A DNA stretch of 35,338 nucleotides from assembly GCF_002897295.1 (NCBI RefSeq), contig NZ_BEXF01000040.1, positions 1 to 35,338 of the forward strand, read 5' to 3'. Position numbers and translations under genes: made by a program. Shown piece by piece: positions 21,225 through 30,098 of the stretch. The stretch comes from Brevibacillus reuszeri. Lineage in GTDB: Bacteria; Bacillota; Bacilli; Brevibacillales; Brevibacillaceae. The first letter of the stretch is position 1. Every line of letters begins with the position of its first letter. A model generated the notes under the pieces. That model had not been told where the DNA came from, searched no databases, and saw nothing but the letters and a program-made list of their open reading frames with translations.

Positions 21225-22625
21225 CTATTCACCAGGCAGTTCGTCAATGCGATTGAACTTCTTGCCAAATACACGGACGAAGATCCAGGTCGCCAGTCCA
21301 ATCATGATCATAAGCACGAGTGCAACGTTGCTGAACAGCGCTGTTTTTTCGTTGGAAGAAAAGTCCACGATTTTTGCCATCATGTACGGCTGTCCGTAAA
21401 GCAAAGCGACAAACGCTCCGCCAAGGGAAGCTGAGATCGTAACCACCAGTTTTTCGACCCCGATTCCTGCCCCGTGTTGATGCCGCGGAAGCAGTTGGGT
21501 GAAGTTCGTCAAATAGCCGGAGAAGAACAAAACGTAGCCAATGTTGAAAAGTCCCATGCCTAAGAATGAATACACGACGGAATAACCGACCAAAAAAGCA
21601 ATCGTCGCCAGCCCGGCAAAAATGAACAATCCCCCGAGCAAGGCAATGTTGCGGTACCCGATTTTTTTGATAATACGCCCAGTAAGCATCCCAATGATAA
21701 ATGCAGCAATGTTTGTGAACGTGTAAAATAGACCGATTGTACTTGTCGACATGCTGTACGTCTCTTTTACAATAAAAGGGAAAATGAAGTAAAAGCCTAT
21801 TTGGGTTGAATAAAACAAGGCACCCACGATTAATGAAAGCATGATTCCCTTCACCTTAAACAACTCCGGCTTCAGGAACGGATTTTTGCTTCTAAAGGTA
21901 TGCCAGATAAACAAGGCTACACAAACGACGGCACCCAGCAGCAGCAGTGGGTACTGCATTTTGAAAGTTAAAAACGTAATGAGGAAAGCGGAAATCGCGG
22001 TCATCAGAAGCATACCTGCAATGTCGAAGGAGCCTTTTTGCATGACTTCCTTGGGCAAGTTTTTAAATAAGACCGGTATGCCTAAAATCGTCAGCAGCGG
22101 AATCAAAAATACGAGATTCCAGTGCAGGTACTCGGCAATATATCCACCGAACAAATGACCGGCTGCTCCTGCCAATTGGTAGATCGCCGTGTTGTAGCCA
22201 AAATATTTAGCAGCAGTCAATTTATCAAAATACTTGATGGCGATAATAATTTGCAAAGCGATCGGGGCAGCAATCGTGATCGAGAACAGGACTCTCGACA
22301 CAATCAGAAGCGTAAAGCTGTCCTGGGAAAATACCCCAATCAGAGTAGCAATGGGAAAAATGATACAGGTAAACAGCAGAACCTTGCGTATACTCACAAT
22401 ATCAGACAAGGCCGTATAGACGATGGAAGCTATCCCGAAGAACAGCTTGCTGAATGTCACGATCAGACTAATTGTAGAAGGAGTTACACCAAACTCATCC
22501 GACAAATTGGGAGTAATCAAGTTGAAAACGTTTTCATTGAAAATATAAAAAAACTCAAATAACAGGATCCAGGGCATACACTTTGCAACTCTACGCTGTA
22601 TTTCTTCTTTTTGTAATTCGCTCAT
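21225..22625 (-). CDS. MFS transporter, probable nucleoside-type substrate
   Basis: A 466-residue membrane protein with about 12-14 helices and major facilitator features (the SDIVSIRKVLL loop after helix 2, then FSITIAAPIALQIIIAIKYF and GYNTAIYQLAGAAGHLFGGY). The start is ATG 22625 with GGAGAGGGAA upstream. It begins the catabolic operon with the nucleoside hydrolase 45 bases downstream. The substrate is inferred only from neighbours. Its upstream gap holds a half-site shared with the IclR gene's own upstream region. Confidence 0.87.
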   Translation of the reverse strand: MSELQKEEIQRRVAKCMPWILLFEFFYIFNENVFNLITPNLSDEFGVTPSTISLIVTFSKLFFGIASIVYTALSDIVSIRKVLLFTCIIFPIATLIGVFSQDSFTLLIVSRVLFSITIAAPIALQIIIAIKYFDKLTAAKYFGYNTAIYQLAGAAGHLFGGYIAEYLHWNLVFLIPLLTILGIPVLFKNLPKEVMQKGSFDIAGMLLMTAISAFLITFLTFKMQYPLLLLGAVVCVALFIWHTFRSKNPFLKPELFKVKGIMLSLIVGALFYSTQIGFYFIFPFIVKETYSMSTSTIGLFYTFTNIAAFIIGMLTGRIIKKIGYRNIALLGGLFIFAGLATIAFLVGYSVVYSFLGMGLFNIGYVLFFSGYLTNFTQLLPRHQHGAGIGVEKLVVTISASLGGAFVALLYGQPYMMAKIVDFSSNEKTALFSNVALVLMIMIGLATWIFVRVFGKKFNRIDELPGE

Positions 22626-22757
22626 CGAGGTTCCCTCTCCCCATAAGTAATCGAATTTACTTTCCCTTCCTGACTGCTACCGACTCAGTGGCGATTTTTA
22701 CCTCGCGCTTGCGTAAAGAAGAGCTTCCTGCTTCCTTTTGCTGGTCAGTACATTTTC

Positions 22758-22767
22758 GTTCTTATAT
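22758..22767 (-). promoter_or_regulatory. Candidate IclR-regulator half-site before the MFS operon
   Basis: ATATAAGAAC read on the minus strand is identical to a ten-base piece that lies before the IclR gene at 23588-23597. It sits about 135 bases upstream of the transporter start. Shared sequence near both promoters suggests a binding site. Confidence 0.35.
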
Positions 22768-22802
22768 CAAGGACGTCGTTCTTTATAGATTTCAAAAAAA
22801 AA

Positions 22803-23570
22803 TTATCTAGCACCCAGTCGCCTGGATATCTCAGCTGCTGCTTGTTGACACAACAGAAGCAACCGATCTGTATCTTTGCTCATACGGATTTCCAATCCAG
22901 AGATGGACAGACCTGCGACTACATTGCCCGAATAATCGCGTATCGGTACAGCAATTCCCATTCCGCCCAAAGAAAAATCATTTGAAGAAATCGAATAGCC
23001 TTGCTCCCGGATTACTTGCAATTCCTCCACTAGCTTATCGGGGTCCCGCACGGTGTATTGTGTATAGCTTGGCAGCTCACTCGAAATAATTTGCCGAATC
23101 GTGCTCTCTGGCAAATAGGCCAGTAAAATTTTCGTGGTCGCTCCGGCATGCAGAGGGACTCTTTTACCCATCGGAGACGTATAGCGTACGCTTTGGGAAG
23201 ACTCGACTTTTTCGATACAAATTCCATCCAATTGGTCTACAATCATAAGCATGACTGTCTCATTGGTGGTCTCGCACAACTCTTCCATAATCGGTTTTGC
23301 CAGTGAACGGATGTTGATCTGACTTGCGACGATCATCCCCAATTCGAACAGCTTGATTCCCAGAGAGTACTTTTGGTTCTCTGGATTCTGTTTAACAAAG
23401 CCGCGATTTTCCAGGGTAACCAGCGCTCTGTGTACCACACTCTTGTACACTTGCAAATGCTCGCTCAGCTCAGATACTCCCCACTCCGGCTTGTCCAGCG
23501 TGAAGCACTCCATAATCCTCAAGATTCTGTCACCGGTCTCCAGCTTGGCCGTCTTTTTACTTTCCATCAT
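22803..23570 (-). CDS. IclR-family transcriptional regulator
   Basis: The start is ATG 23570 or the next codon 23567, both behind AAGGAGGTGG; the frame is open further without support. The product of about 255 residues has an N-terminal winged helix (LRIMECFTLDKPEWGVSELS, then YKSVVHRALVTLENRGFVKQ) and an IclR effector domain (ETNEVMLMIVDQLDG-like region, then SPMGKRVPLHAGATTKILLA and YSISSNDFSLGGMGIAVPIR). It faces the same way as the MFS, hydrolase and amidohydrolase genes and probably controls them in response to a nucleoside or base. Confidence 0.9.
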   Translation of the reverse strand: MMESKKTAKLETGDRILRIMECFTLDKPEWGVSELSEHLQVYKSVVHRALVTLENRGFVKQNPENQKYSLGIKLFELGMIVASQINIRSLAKPIMEELCETTNETVMLMIVDQLDGICIEKVESSQSVRYTSPMGKRVPLHAGATTKILLAYLPESTIRQIISSELPSYTQYTVRDPDKLVEELQVIREQGYSISSNDFSLGGMGIAVPIRDYSGNVVAGLSISGLEIRMSKDTDRLLLLCQQAAAEISRRLGAR

Positions 23571-23587
23571 TTCCACCTCCTTCCCGC

Positions 23588-23605
23588 ATATAAGAACACT
23601 GTTCT
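23588..23605. promoter_or_regulatory. Palindrome before the IclR gene
   Basis: AGAACA-C-TGTTCT (23593-23605) is a perfect 13-bp palindrome about 25 bases upstream of the IclR start. It overlaps ATATAAGAAC, which recurs before the MFS gene. It is a good candidate autoregulatory site. Confidence 0.45.
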
Positions 23606-23705
23606 CTATTTGAATATTCCCATTACATAAGTTCATTTCTTTCTTGTAAATCCTCAACCTTGGCGTACCCACCTGCCCGTTTGCTTGCCGCCCAGTAGCA
23701 TAAAC

Positions 23706-23730
23706 AAAAAAAGCAGGCTAATTAGCCTGC
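23706..23730 (-). terminator. Intrinsic terminator of the HAD gene
   Basis: GCAGGCTAATTAGCCTGC (23713-23730) is a perfect palindrome; on the minus strand it is followed by TTTTTTT. The HAD stop codon lies within it. Confidence 0.88.
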
Positions 23731-24447
23731 AAACACTCCGCTGCGCTCGGTAATGGCTCTATGCAATTCTTCCAATGTCCCACGCTGGTCTACCTGATAC
23801 TGTGGCTCTCCGCGGTCTTCCATCCAGTTCGTGACCAAAAATGTTTTCATCCCCAGCTTGGAGGCAACCATATCCTCCTGCATGTGATTCCCTACCATGA
23901 CACAATCAGTCGGCTCTACTCCGAGCTTTTCGCAAATTTCTGCGAAGTAGCCTGGGTTCGGCTTCGTGAAATGTGATTCTTCATAAACGGTCACTAGCTC
24001 AAACTCATCTGCACTCATTCCGATCCAGGCCAGCCGATGGTGAATCGCTTCACGTGGAAATACCGGATTCGTCGCTACTGCTACACGAAAGCCCTGCTCT
24101 TTGGCAGCTTCCACGATTTGTTTGGCCCACGGTGATGGATAGGTTAGATGAGAAAGCGTCGGAAATACATCGCGATAAAACGAATCAAACAACGGCCAAA
24201 CTTCCTCGCGTGGCCAGTCGCTGTGTGCCGTGAAATACTCGATAAAAACCTGCTCATTGGTCTTGTCAGGCTCGTTGCTCATAATCATAGCCTTTGTCGC
24301 GTCCCAGATGAGCGAGAGCAGCTTTTGGGTATCGTACTGATCCCCTACGTGACGCCCTACTTCTACCAAGTAGCTTTTGACGAAAGGGTCTGTCTGCATC
24401 TCCAACAAGGTACCGTCCAGGTCAAACAGGATGGTGTTTACGGTCAT
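23722..24447 (-). CDS. HAD-superfamily hydrolase
   Basis: A 241-residue haloacid dehalogenase-like phosphatase. Motif I is FDLDGTLLE with catalytic Asp9 and Asp11. Motif II is VAVATNP, and motif III and IV are in KPNPGYFAEICEKLG and VMVGNHMQEDMVA. The cap domain is helical (about 20-90). ATG 24447 has GGGAGAG upstream. It likely dephosphorylates a small phosphorylated metabolite. The substrate cannot be told from sequence. It ends in its own terminator. Confidence 0.87.
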   Translation of the reverse strand: MTVNTILFDLDGTLLEMQTDPFVKSYLVEVGRHVGDQYDTQKLLSLIWDATKAMIMSNEPDKTNEQVFIEYFTAHSDWPREEVWPLFDSFYRDVFPTLSHLTYPSPWAKQIVEAAKEQGFRVAVATNPVFPREAIHHRLAWIGMSADEFELVTVYEESHFTKPNPGYFAEICEKLGVEPTDCVMVGNHMQEDMVASKLGMKTFLVTNWMEDRGEPQYQVDQRGTLEELHRAITERSGVFAG

Positions 24448-24516
24448 TTACATTCTCTCCCTTTTCATGAGTTGCCCAGAATGCTCTACGCCTGCCAGGC
24501 ATCATCTATGCTCATG

Positions 24517-24987
24517 CTACTTCAGTGCTGGAAAGCCTAGTTGACGCAAGCCCTCAAACAGGACGATAGCCGCACAGTTAGACAAATTCACAGAGCGCGT
24601 CGCTCCACTCATCGGAATACGGATGGTCTGCTCCCGATACTTGTTCGTCAGATCTTCCGGCAAGCCCGTCGTCTCCTTGCCCAAAATGATATAGTCTCCA
24701 TCCCGATAAGAGACCTCTGTATAGAGTGTTTCCCCCCATGTTTCCACAAAGTAAAACGTCCCTGCATTTTCGCCCTGTGCCTCGACAAAAGCGTCGAAGC
24801 TTTCATGGTGATGGACATTTACTGCGTGCCAGTAATCCAGCCCTGCCCGTTTTAGATAGCGGTCATCGGTGGAAAAACCTAAAGGATGAATCAAATGCAG
24901 ATGAGCTCCCGTAGCAGCACACGACCGGGCAATGTTTCCCGTATTGGCTGGAATGAGCGGCTCGTGCAAAACAATATGTAACGGCAT
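24517..24987 (-). CDS. trmL: tRNA (cytidine/uridine-34 2'-O) methyltransferase TrmL
   Basis: A 156-residue SPOUT-family enzyme (TrmL/YibK/CspR) that methylates the wobble ribose of tRNA-Leu. Family marks are NTGNIARSCAATGAHLHLIH, KRAGLDYW, the knot region ILGKETTGLPEDL and the end IPMSGATRSVNLSNCAAIVL, with the SAM-binding knot. Length is typical. The start is ATG 24987 with AAGGAG upstream. Confidence 0.95.
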   Translation of the reverse strand: MPLHIVLHEPLIPANTGNIARSCAATGAHLHLIHPLGFSTDDRYLKRAGLDYWHAVNVHHHESFDAFVEAQGENAGTFYFVETWGETLYTEVSYRDGDYIILGKETTGLPEDLTNKYREQTIRIPMSGATRSVNLSNCAAIVLFEGLRQLGFPALK

Positions 24988-25070
24988 GACGTCAAATCTC
25001 CTTGTGTACCGAACTTAAACGTATGATCTCCCTATTTATTATACATAAACGAACATAGCCCTGACCACTC

Positions 25071-25085
25071 ATAAGCGTCGCTTAT
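25071..25085. promoter_or_regulatory. 15-bp palindrome before the ferric-reductase-like gene
   Basis: ATAAGCG-T-CGCTTAT is a perfect palindrome in the 168-bp gap between divergent trmL and the membrane protein gene. It is a possible operator for either side. No other element is evident in this gap. Confidence 0.45.
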
Positions 25086-25155
25086 AAATTCCTATACGGT
25101 AACAAAAACAGCGGTTGCTGCATCTAACCTAAAACAAGAAAGGAGCACTGCTGTC

Positions 25156-25881
25156 ATGCGTTTTACTCCTGCTTTTTGGTTTCGCTTTTGGACAAATAGC
25201 TTTTGTCTGCTACTACTTGCTGTAAGTACATGGTCGCTATGGCCCAATTTTGGCGCGTTTCCCCGAATGGAAGCCTGGAGTATGATACTCGGCTACCTCT
25301 CGTTTGTCTTGATCGGTGTGACTTTGCTAATCGGTCCAATCAAGACATGGCTGCCTGCGTCCTGGCAATCATCCTGCCTAACCCTCCGCCGGGATATTGG
25401 CATCTGGGCTGGTCTTACCGGTGTTTTACATGTGCTGCTGGTGCTTGTCCTTTTTCAAGGCACACCGCGGTTGATGATCCTGCACGACACAAACGCCCCA
25501 AAAGCAGACGGCTGGCTTGGGCTGTTCCTCCTCGCTTCTGATGACGGCAATCCCTTGCCACTGCCAAACTGGTCGATGACAGGTGTAGCCAATTACATCG
25601 GCCTTGCAGCTTTTTGCATTCTTCTCTCGCTGTGGCTTACCTCTTCGCGTTTTGCAGAAAAACGATTGGGCGGCCCTAGCTGGAAACGGCTGCATCTTTT
25701 CAATCCCGCCCTGTTTCTGTTGGTCATCTTTCACGGCTTGATTTACATTCACTCGATCAAAGGCGAGCCGCACAGCTTTGCAGATTTCCTTTGGCTTGGC
25801 GGAGCTGTTCTGTTGCTGCGCCTGATTAGTTTTGTCACGACTGTAGTCAGGCGACAACGCCGACAAACTACATCCCTCTAA
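25156..25881 (+). CDS. Ferric-reductase-like transmembrane protein
   Basis: A 241-residue protein with about six membrane helices and paired His residues, seen in GVLHVLLVLVLF and LFHG-type segments (LLVIFHGLIYIHSIKG), consistent with a heme-binding ferric reductase-like or MsrQ-like core. It has no flavin or NAD domain, so it would need a partner. ATG 25156 follows AAAGGAG. Its end overlaps the convergent amidase gene by 14 bases. MsrQ-like proteins pass electrons to a periplasmic or extracellular reductase, but no MsrP gene is nearby. Confidence 0.75.
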   Translation: MRFTPAFWFRFWTNSFCLLLLAVSTWSLWPNFGAFPRMEAWSMILGYLSFVLIGVTLLIGPIKTWLPASWQSSCLTLRRDIGIWAGLTGVLHVLLVLVLFQGTPRLMILHDTNAPKADGWLGLFLLASDDGNPLPLPNWSMTGVANYIGLAAFCILLSLWLTSSRFAEKRLGGPSWKRLHLFNPALFLLVIFHGLIYIHSIKGEPHSFADFLWLGGAVLLLRLISFVTTVVRRQRRQTTSL

Positions 25882-26839
25882 TATGAAAAAACGCATAGCG
25901 AATGTTGGGCGTATACGCTGTAGAATCCTCATACGCCCAGTATCGCATGCTACTGTCAGTCGTATGCGCATTGACCAATGGCATTTGATTCGCGTCCTTG
26001 GTGACCACGATCGTATTGTGCTGAAAACGGCCATCTCCATCGAAGTCATAGCATATAATATCGCCCGGGATCAGCTCAGTCGCTGAATTTTTCGATACCG
26101 CTCGCATCGGAGCCCCGCCAGACTTGAGCAGCAAATACAAGCTGTGTGCAACCGCCCAGCTATAGCTCCATTCTCCCCCTTTTCCCGTCCGCATCCACCA
26201 GCCTTTGCCTTTCTCTTTGGAGAAGAGCATTGGAATTCCCCCAGCGTGCAAGCATTGGGAAATAAAATTCGTACAATCATCTGTAAAGCGCGGATAGGCC
26301 GGATTCGTTGTGTTCCAGTAGCGCTCAGCATAAGATACTGCCTTTTCCGGATTATACCCCCCAGCTCCATGTACCACCAAAAGCGGCTGTGTGATAGCGT
26401 CCTCGATGGCAGATACAGTCAAAAGTGGCTCCTCCTGCTCATGGCTGAAATCCGCTTTCAGGTCGCCTTCCCACTCTCTCGTGCCGATGATTATCCATTG
26501 CTCACTGTCCTTGCTCAGACGAAGCTGGAGCAGCCGATGACTGGCTTCCTCATACTCCTGCTGAACCAATCCGTAATGACGTCTGCCATACCACGATAAT
26601 GTAACTTCTATTGCAGATTTCGTCTCCATCCAGCACATCGGGACTACTCGTCCTGTGACGGACCGCAGCATGGCACCACGTTCCATCGCTTGTCTGTGCT
26701 CCCGATTCAACCGCTCCCATTCTGCCGCATACACCTGTTTATTATCTATAAAAAAAGGGAGCAGTCGTTGATATTCCCCATCCATCCACGATTGATGCAC
26801 AGCATCGAAATAGCTTTGGACGAACCCTCGCCAGCCCAT
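25868..26839 (-). CDS. Amidase-domain (DUF/Amidase_6) protein
   Basis: A 323-residue protein whose C-terminal half is the putative amidase domain found in Firmicutes: AVSYAERYWNTTNPAYPRFT, then DDCTNFISQCLHAGGIPMLF with the Cys nucleophile, then GDIICYDFDGDGRFQHNTIV with the His. The N-terminal half is helical and beta-rich without a clear signal peptide. It may act in spore or wall peptide handling, judged only by family. It overlaps the membrane protein gene at its 3' end. Confidence 0.8.
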   Translation of the reverse strand: MGWRGFVQSYFDAVHQSWMDGEYQRLLPFFIDNKQVYAAEWERLNREHRQAMERGAMLRSVTGRVVPMCWMETKSAIEVTLSWYGRRHYGLVQQEYEEASHRLLQLRLSKDSEQWIIIGTREWEGDLKADFSHEQEEPLLTVSAIEDAITQPLLVVHGAGGYNPEKAVSYAERYWNTTNPAYPRFTDDCTNFISQCLHAGGIPMLFSKEKGKGWWMRTGKGGEWSYSWAVAHSLYLLLKSGGAPMRAVSKNSATELIPGDIICYDFDGDGRFQHNTIVVTKDANQMPLVNAHTTDSSMRYWAYEDSTAYTPNIRYAFFHIRGM

Positions 26840-26930
26840 TCTTTATCCCTCCTGCCTGCTATTCTAGGGCGCTTTTGTCAAACTCCCTACACGAAGAAGA
26901 ATATGTCAAACTCCTTGCATTCAGAAGAAA

Positions 26931-26961
26931 AAGAAAAGCCATCCGTTTTTAACGGACAGCT
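26931..26961 (-). terminator. Intrinsic terminator of ogt
   Basis: AGCTGTCCGTT and AACGGATGGCT pair with an AAA loop on the minus strand and lead into TTTTCTTTTT. The hairpin overlaps the ogt stop region. Confidence 0.75.
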
Positions 26962-27497
26962 GGATTGAAAGAGAGTTGGATGGAAACAGGCGCTTTTTCC
27001 AATGCTAACAAGTGCTCTTTTATTGATAATCCTCCACCATACCCAACCATCGCCCCGTTGGAGCCTATGACCCGGTGACAAGGGATAATGATCGGAATCG
27101 GATTGCGATTGTTTGCCCCGCCGATTGCCCGAACAGCTTTGGAAGCGCCGATTGCCAAAGCAATTTCCTTATAGGAGCGCGTCTGTCCATAAGGAATATT
27201 GGTCAGCTCGTTCCACACTGTCTTTTGAAAAGGAGTTCCATACAGCACAACTGGAACATCAAACGTCTGGCGTTCACCTGCAAAATACTCATGGATCTGT
27301 GCTTTGGTAGCTTCGTTTAAGGCATCATTGCGCTGTGGTGATATTCCGAGAAACGTCTTTTTACACCAGCGATGCAGTGATTCCAAGCCGTATTCCTCAT
27401 CAGCAAACTCGATATAGCAAAGGCCCTCCTCTGTAGAGGCAAGCAGCAACGGGCCAATAGGTGACTCCATCGTCGTATAACCCAATTCTTTTGCCAA
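26949..27497 (-). CDS. ogt: Methylated-DNA--[protein]-cysteine S-methyltransferase
   Basis: A 182-residue Ogt/MGMT protein that takes the alkyl group from O6-methylguanine onto its own cysteine. The active site is IIIPCHRVIG with Cys140. The winged helix (TPFQKTVWNELTNIPYGQTR, then AVRAIGGANNRNPIP) is intact. ATG 27497 has GGAGGAG upstream. It has its own terminator and stands alone between the amidase-domain gene and queG. Confidence 0.95.
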   Translation of the reverse strand: MAKELGYTTMESPIGPLLLASTEEGLCYIEFADEEYGLESLHRWCKKTFLGISPQRNDALNEATKAQIHEYFAGERQTFDVPVVLYGTPFQKTVWNELTNIPYGQTRSYKEIALAIGASKAVRAIGGANNRNPIPIIIPCHRVIGSNGAMVGYGGGLSIKEHLLALEKAPVSIQLSFNPAVR

Positions 27498-27602
27498 CCA
27501 ACTCTCCTCCCAACCCTTATTCTATATTCAGTGGCTAGGCCTCTTCGTCCAGGCTCTTAGCGTTAGACTTTCGGCTTTCCCCACAACTGATGGTTACTGA
27601 AT

Positions 27603-28748
27603 CTACTCCTTGATCAAATCCATGCCTTTTTCAATCTCAAGCAGCACTTCTGGTGCTTCCTCTTTTTCACGGTACATCTCAAGAGCAGCCCTGGCATCCT
27701 CTCCGCCGATTTTCCCCAATGCCCATGCCGCTGTCCCGCGAATAACAGGACGTGGATCGCTCGCGAGCAGACGGGTCAGATGCGGTACAGCCGACTTGTC
27801 CTTAAAATGAGCGAGTGCGAGAATCGCATTTCTCTGAATCGGCTTCTTCCCACGCCAGGATGAAGATGAGAGGCCAAACCTTTGCTTGAACTCCTTGTTA
27901 CTCATCTCAAGCAGCGGAATTAATAACGGTTTCGCCGTCTCTGGATCAGGCTGAAACTCCGAGTGATGATTCATGTTGATACGGCGGTTTTTGGGACAAA
28001 CGGTTTGACAGGTGTCACAGCCGTACAGTCTGTTCCCAATCTTTCCTCTGAATTCATCTGGAATGAAGTCTTTTACCTGGGTCAAAAAGGCAACACAGCG
28101 CTGAGCATTCAGTTGTCCGCCCTGAACGAGCGCTCCTGTCGGACATGCATCCACGCAAATGTTACAGTCACCGCAGCCTTCCTCGATAGGGCTATCGCTT
28201 GGCAGGGGCAAGTTAGTCACGAGCTCTCCCAAATAGACCCAGGAACCAAATTCAGGCGTAATGACGGCGCAATTTTTGCCTACAAAGCCAATCCCTGCCC
28301 GCTCCGCCACCGCACGATCCGAAAGCTCCCCTGTATCCACCATCGACTCGATTTGTGCGTCTGGCTCCAGCTCCTTGATAAACTGTGATAGCTTATCAAG
28401 CTTTTCACGCAAGACGTGGTGATAATCTGTCCCCCACGCTGCACGGCACAGGATTCCTCGATAGGCTCCAGGCTCTGACTTAGGTGGATTCTCTAGCTTG
28501 GATGGATAGGCCATGGCGATGGAAATAAGGGAGCGAGCGCCCTCTACAAGCAAGCCTGGATCAGTTCGCTTATCCAAATCCGGTTCCTCAAAACCAGACT
28601 CGTAGCCCTTTTCTCTATGCTCGATGAGTCTTTCTTTTAGTGTTGTAAAAGGATCGGCACTGGCAAAGCCAATTTTGTCGATTCCAATTTCCGTGGCATA
28701 GTCAATAATGGACTGTTTGGTTTGTTCCCAGTACTGCAGATCATTCAC
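27603..28748 (-). CDS. queG: Epoxyqueuosine reductase QueG
   Basis: A 381-residue iron-sulfur and cobalamin enzyme for the last step of queuosine synthesis in tRNA. It has the QueG N-terminus (GIDKIGFASADPFTTLKERL), GTDYHHVLREKL, then two 4Fe-4S clusters: CGDCNICVDACPTGAL and CDTCQTVCPKN. A HEAT-like tail (about 300-381) follows (AILALAHFKDKSAVPHLTRL), as in long forms of the family. It overlaps rnhA by four bases (ATGA), suggesting a two-gene operon. Confidence 0.95.
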   Translation of the reverse strand: MNDLQYWEQTKQSIIDYATEIGIDKIGFASADPFTTLKERLIEHREKGYESGFEEPDLDKRTDPGLLVEGARSLISIAMAYPSKLENPPKSEPGAYRGILCRAAWGTDYHHVLREKLDKLSQFIKELEPDAQIESMVDTGELSDRAVAERAGIGFVGKNCAVITPEFGSWVYLGELVTNLPLPSDSPIEEGCGDCNICVDACPTGALVQGGQLNAQRCVAFLTQVKDFIPDEFRGKIGNRLYGCDTCQTVCPKNRRINMNHHSEFQPDPETAKPLLIPLLEMSNKEFKQRFGLSSSSWRGKKPIQRNAILALAHFKDKSAVPHLTRLLASDPRPVIRGTAAWALGKIGGEDARAALEMYREKEEAPEVLLEIEKGMDLIKE

Positions 28749-29185
28749 AGCTTTTTGATCGCTCCTGTCGCCAACTCGTCACAGCGATTATTCCACTTGT
28801 TGTCGGCATGTCCTTTTACTTTTACATACTCCACCTGATGGATATCCATTAAGCGAAGCAGCTCCTTCCACAAGTCCTGATTTTCTACCGGCTGTCCCTT
28901 GCTGTTCTTCCAGCCGTTTTTCAGCCAGCCCTTGTACCAGCCCTGTTTAAAGCAGTTGACCAAATAGGCACTATCGCTGTATAAGGTAACCTTACAGCCT
29001 TCTTTTAACGAAGAGAGCGCCGAAATGGCTGCCTGCAGCTCCATTCTGTTATTTGTTGTATTTTGTTCGGCTCCAGACATTTCCTTGATATGTTGGCCGT
29101 ACATCAAGACCGCCCCCCAACCACCTGGCCCTGGATTGCCGGAACATGCTCCGTCTGTATAAATCTGCACTTCACGCATTGTCAT
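28745..29185 (-). CDS. rnhA: Ribonuclease HI
   Basis: A 146-residue RNase HI that cuts RNA in RNA-DNA hybrids. The four acidic catalytic residues are visible in IYTDGACSGNPGPGGWGAVL, RMELQAAI, LYSDSAYLVN and the final NRCDELA. The basic-protrusion region WYKGWLKNGWKNSKGQPVEN is present, as in E. coli RnhA. The ATG start has GGAGG about 11 bases upstream; a second ATG two codons later is possible. It is the first gene of the rnhA-queG pair. Confidence 0.95.
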   Translation of the reverse strand: MTMREVQIYTDGACSGNPGPGGWGAVLMYGQHIKEMSGAEQNTTNNRMELQAAISALSSLKEGCKVTLYSDSAYLVNCFKQGWYKGWLKNGWKNSKGQPVENQDLWKELLRLMDIHQVEYVKVKGHADNKWNNRCDELATGAIKKL

Positions 29186-29336
29186 CGTAAAGGAAACCTC
29201 CTCTGTTCTCTTCTATTGTATCGAAGCTTAGTCGCTTCCACAAAAATATTTTGTTATACTACCAAAAATAGGGGAAAGAACCTCTATCGAGTATTCGCGC
29301 TTATCCATTCTCATACGTAAAAAGGAGTGACACTAG

Positions 29337-30014
29337 ATGAAAGTACAGCTAGACCCGGCAGTGTCCGAACGCCTCCCCCAGATCTCGCTCGGCGTCATCC
29401 AATACAGCGGTGCTTCCGTCAGCGACTCTCCCAAGATGCTGCAAGGACGTATCAACTATTTTGTAGAGGGCCTGCGCTTGGAGCATGAGCTTTCACGTCT
29501 TGCCGACATCGAAGGCATTCGCGAATGGCGTGCTGCTTTTAAAAAGGCAGGTACAGATCCTTCCAGATACCGCCCCTCCTCAGAGGCCTTGCTACGCCGA
29601 CTTCTTCAGGGAAATCCGTTTTTCTGGATCAACAGCGCAGTAGACGTTAATAATTTCTTCTCCGTCCTGCATGCACTTCCCTTTGGAATCTATGATCAAA
29701 ATCATTTGGCGGGCGATGTTGTTTGCCGATTTGGACATGAAGATGACCGCTACGAGGGGTTAAACGGGCGCGAGGTTCACATGGAGGGAAAACTGCTGCT
29801 CGCTGATGAAACAGGTGCTTTTGGCAGCCCCATCGTGGATTCCAAGCGCACTTGTGTAACCGATCAAAGCCGTGATCTATTGCAAGTGATCTTTTTTCAT
29901 GAAGGCATCACTCCACAAAAAAAGGATGAGATCCTCGGTTCAGTCGCACGCATGTTCACCGAAATTAACGGTGGTGAAGTCACACAGTCCTCGATTATTA
30001 CCGCAAAAGATTAG
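29337..30014 (+). CDS. B3/B4 tRNA-editing-like domain protein
   Basis: A 225-residue protein of the B3/B4 family, related to the editing region of the phenylalanyl-tRNA synthetase beta chain. Features are AAFKKAGTDPSRYRPSSEAL, LLRRLLQGNPFFWINSAVDV, NNFFSVLHALPFGIYDQN and the end DQSRDLLQVIFFHEGI. ATG 29337 follows AAAGGAGTGA. Free-standing versions may clear mischarged tRNA, but this is not shown. It ends at a bidirectional terminator shared with the permease gene. Confidence 0.85.
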   Translation: MKVQLDPAVSERLPQISLGVIQYSGASVSDSPKMLQGRINYFVEGLRLEHELSRLADIEGIREWRAAFKKAGTDPSRYRPSSEALLRRLLQGNPFFWINSAVDVNNFFSVLHALPFGIYDQNHLAGDVVCRFGHEDDRYEGLNGREVHMEGKLLLADETGAFGSPIVDSKRTCVTDQSRDLLQVIFFHEGITPQKKDEILGSVARMFTEINGGEVTQSSIITAKD

Positions 30015-30056
30015 AAAAACTGGCTGCGCATGCCTGTTGGCGGAGCCGTGAAGAAA

Positions 30057-30098
30057 GAAAGACGACCGCTTAAGCAGCATGGTCGTCTTTCTGTTTTT
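30057..30098. terminator. Bidirectional terminator between convergent genes
   Basis: GAAAGACGACC (30057-30067) pairs with GGTCGTCTTTC (30081-30091), with a T-run on the plus side and a run of A upstream. It ends the B3/B4 gene and the permease, whose stop lies in the loop. Confidence 0.85.

Noticed and set aside
20547..21434. Rightward open frame of 295 codons over the nucleoside hydrolase and MFS end
   Set aside because: It is antisense to two well-supported genes, crosses their boundary and has no family likeness.
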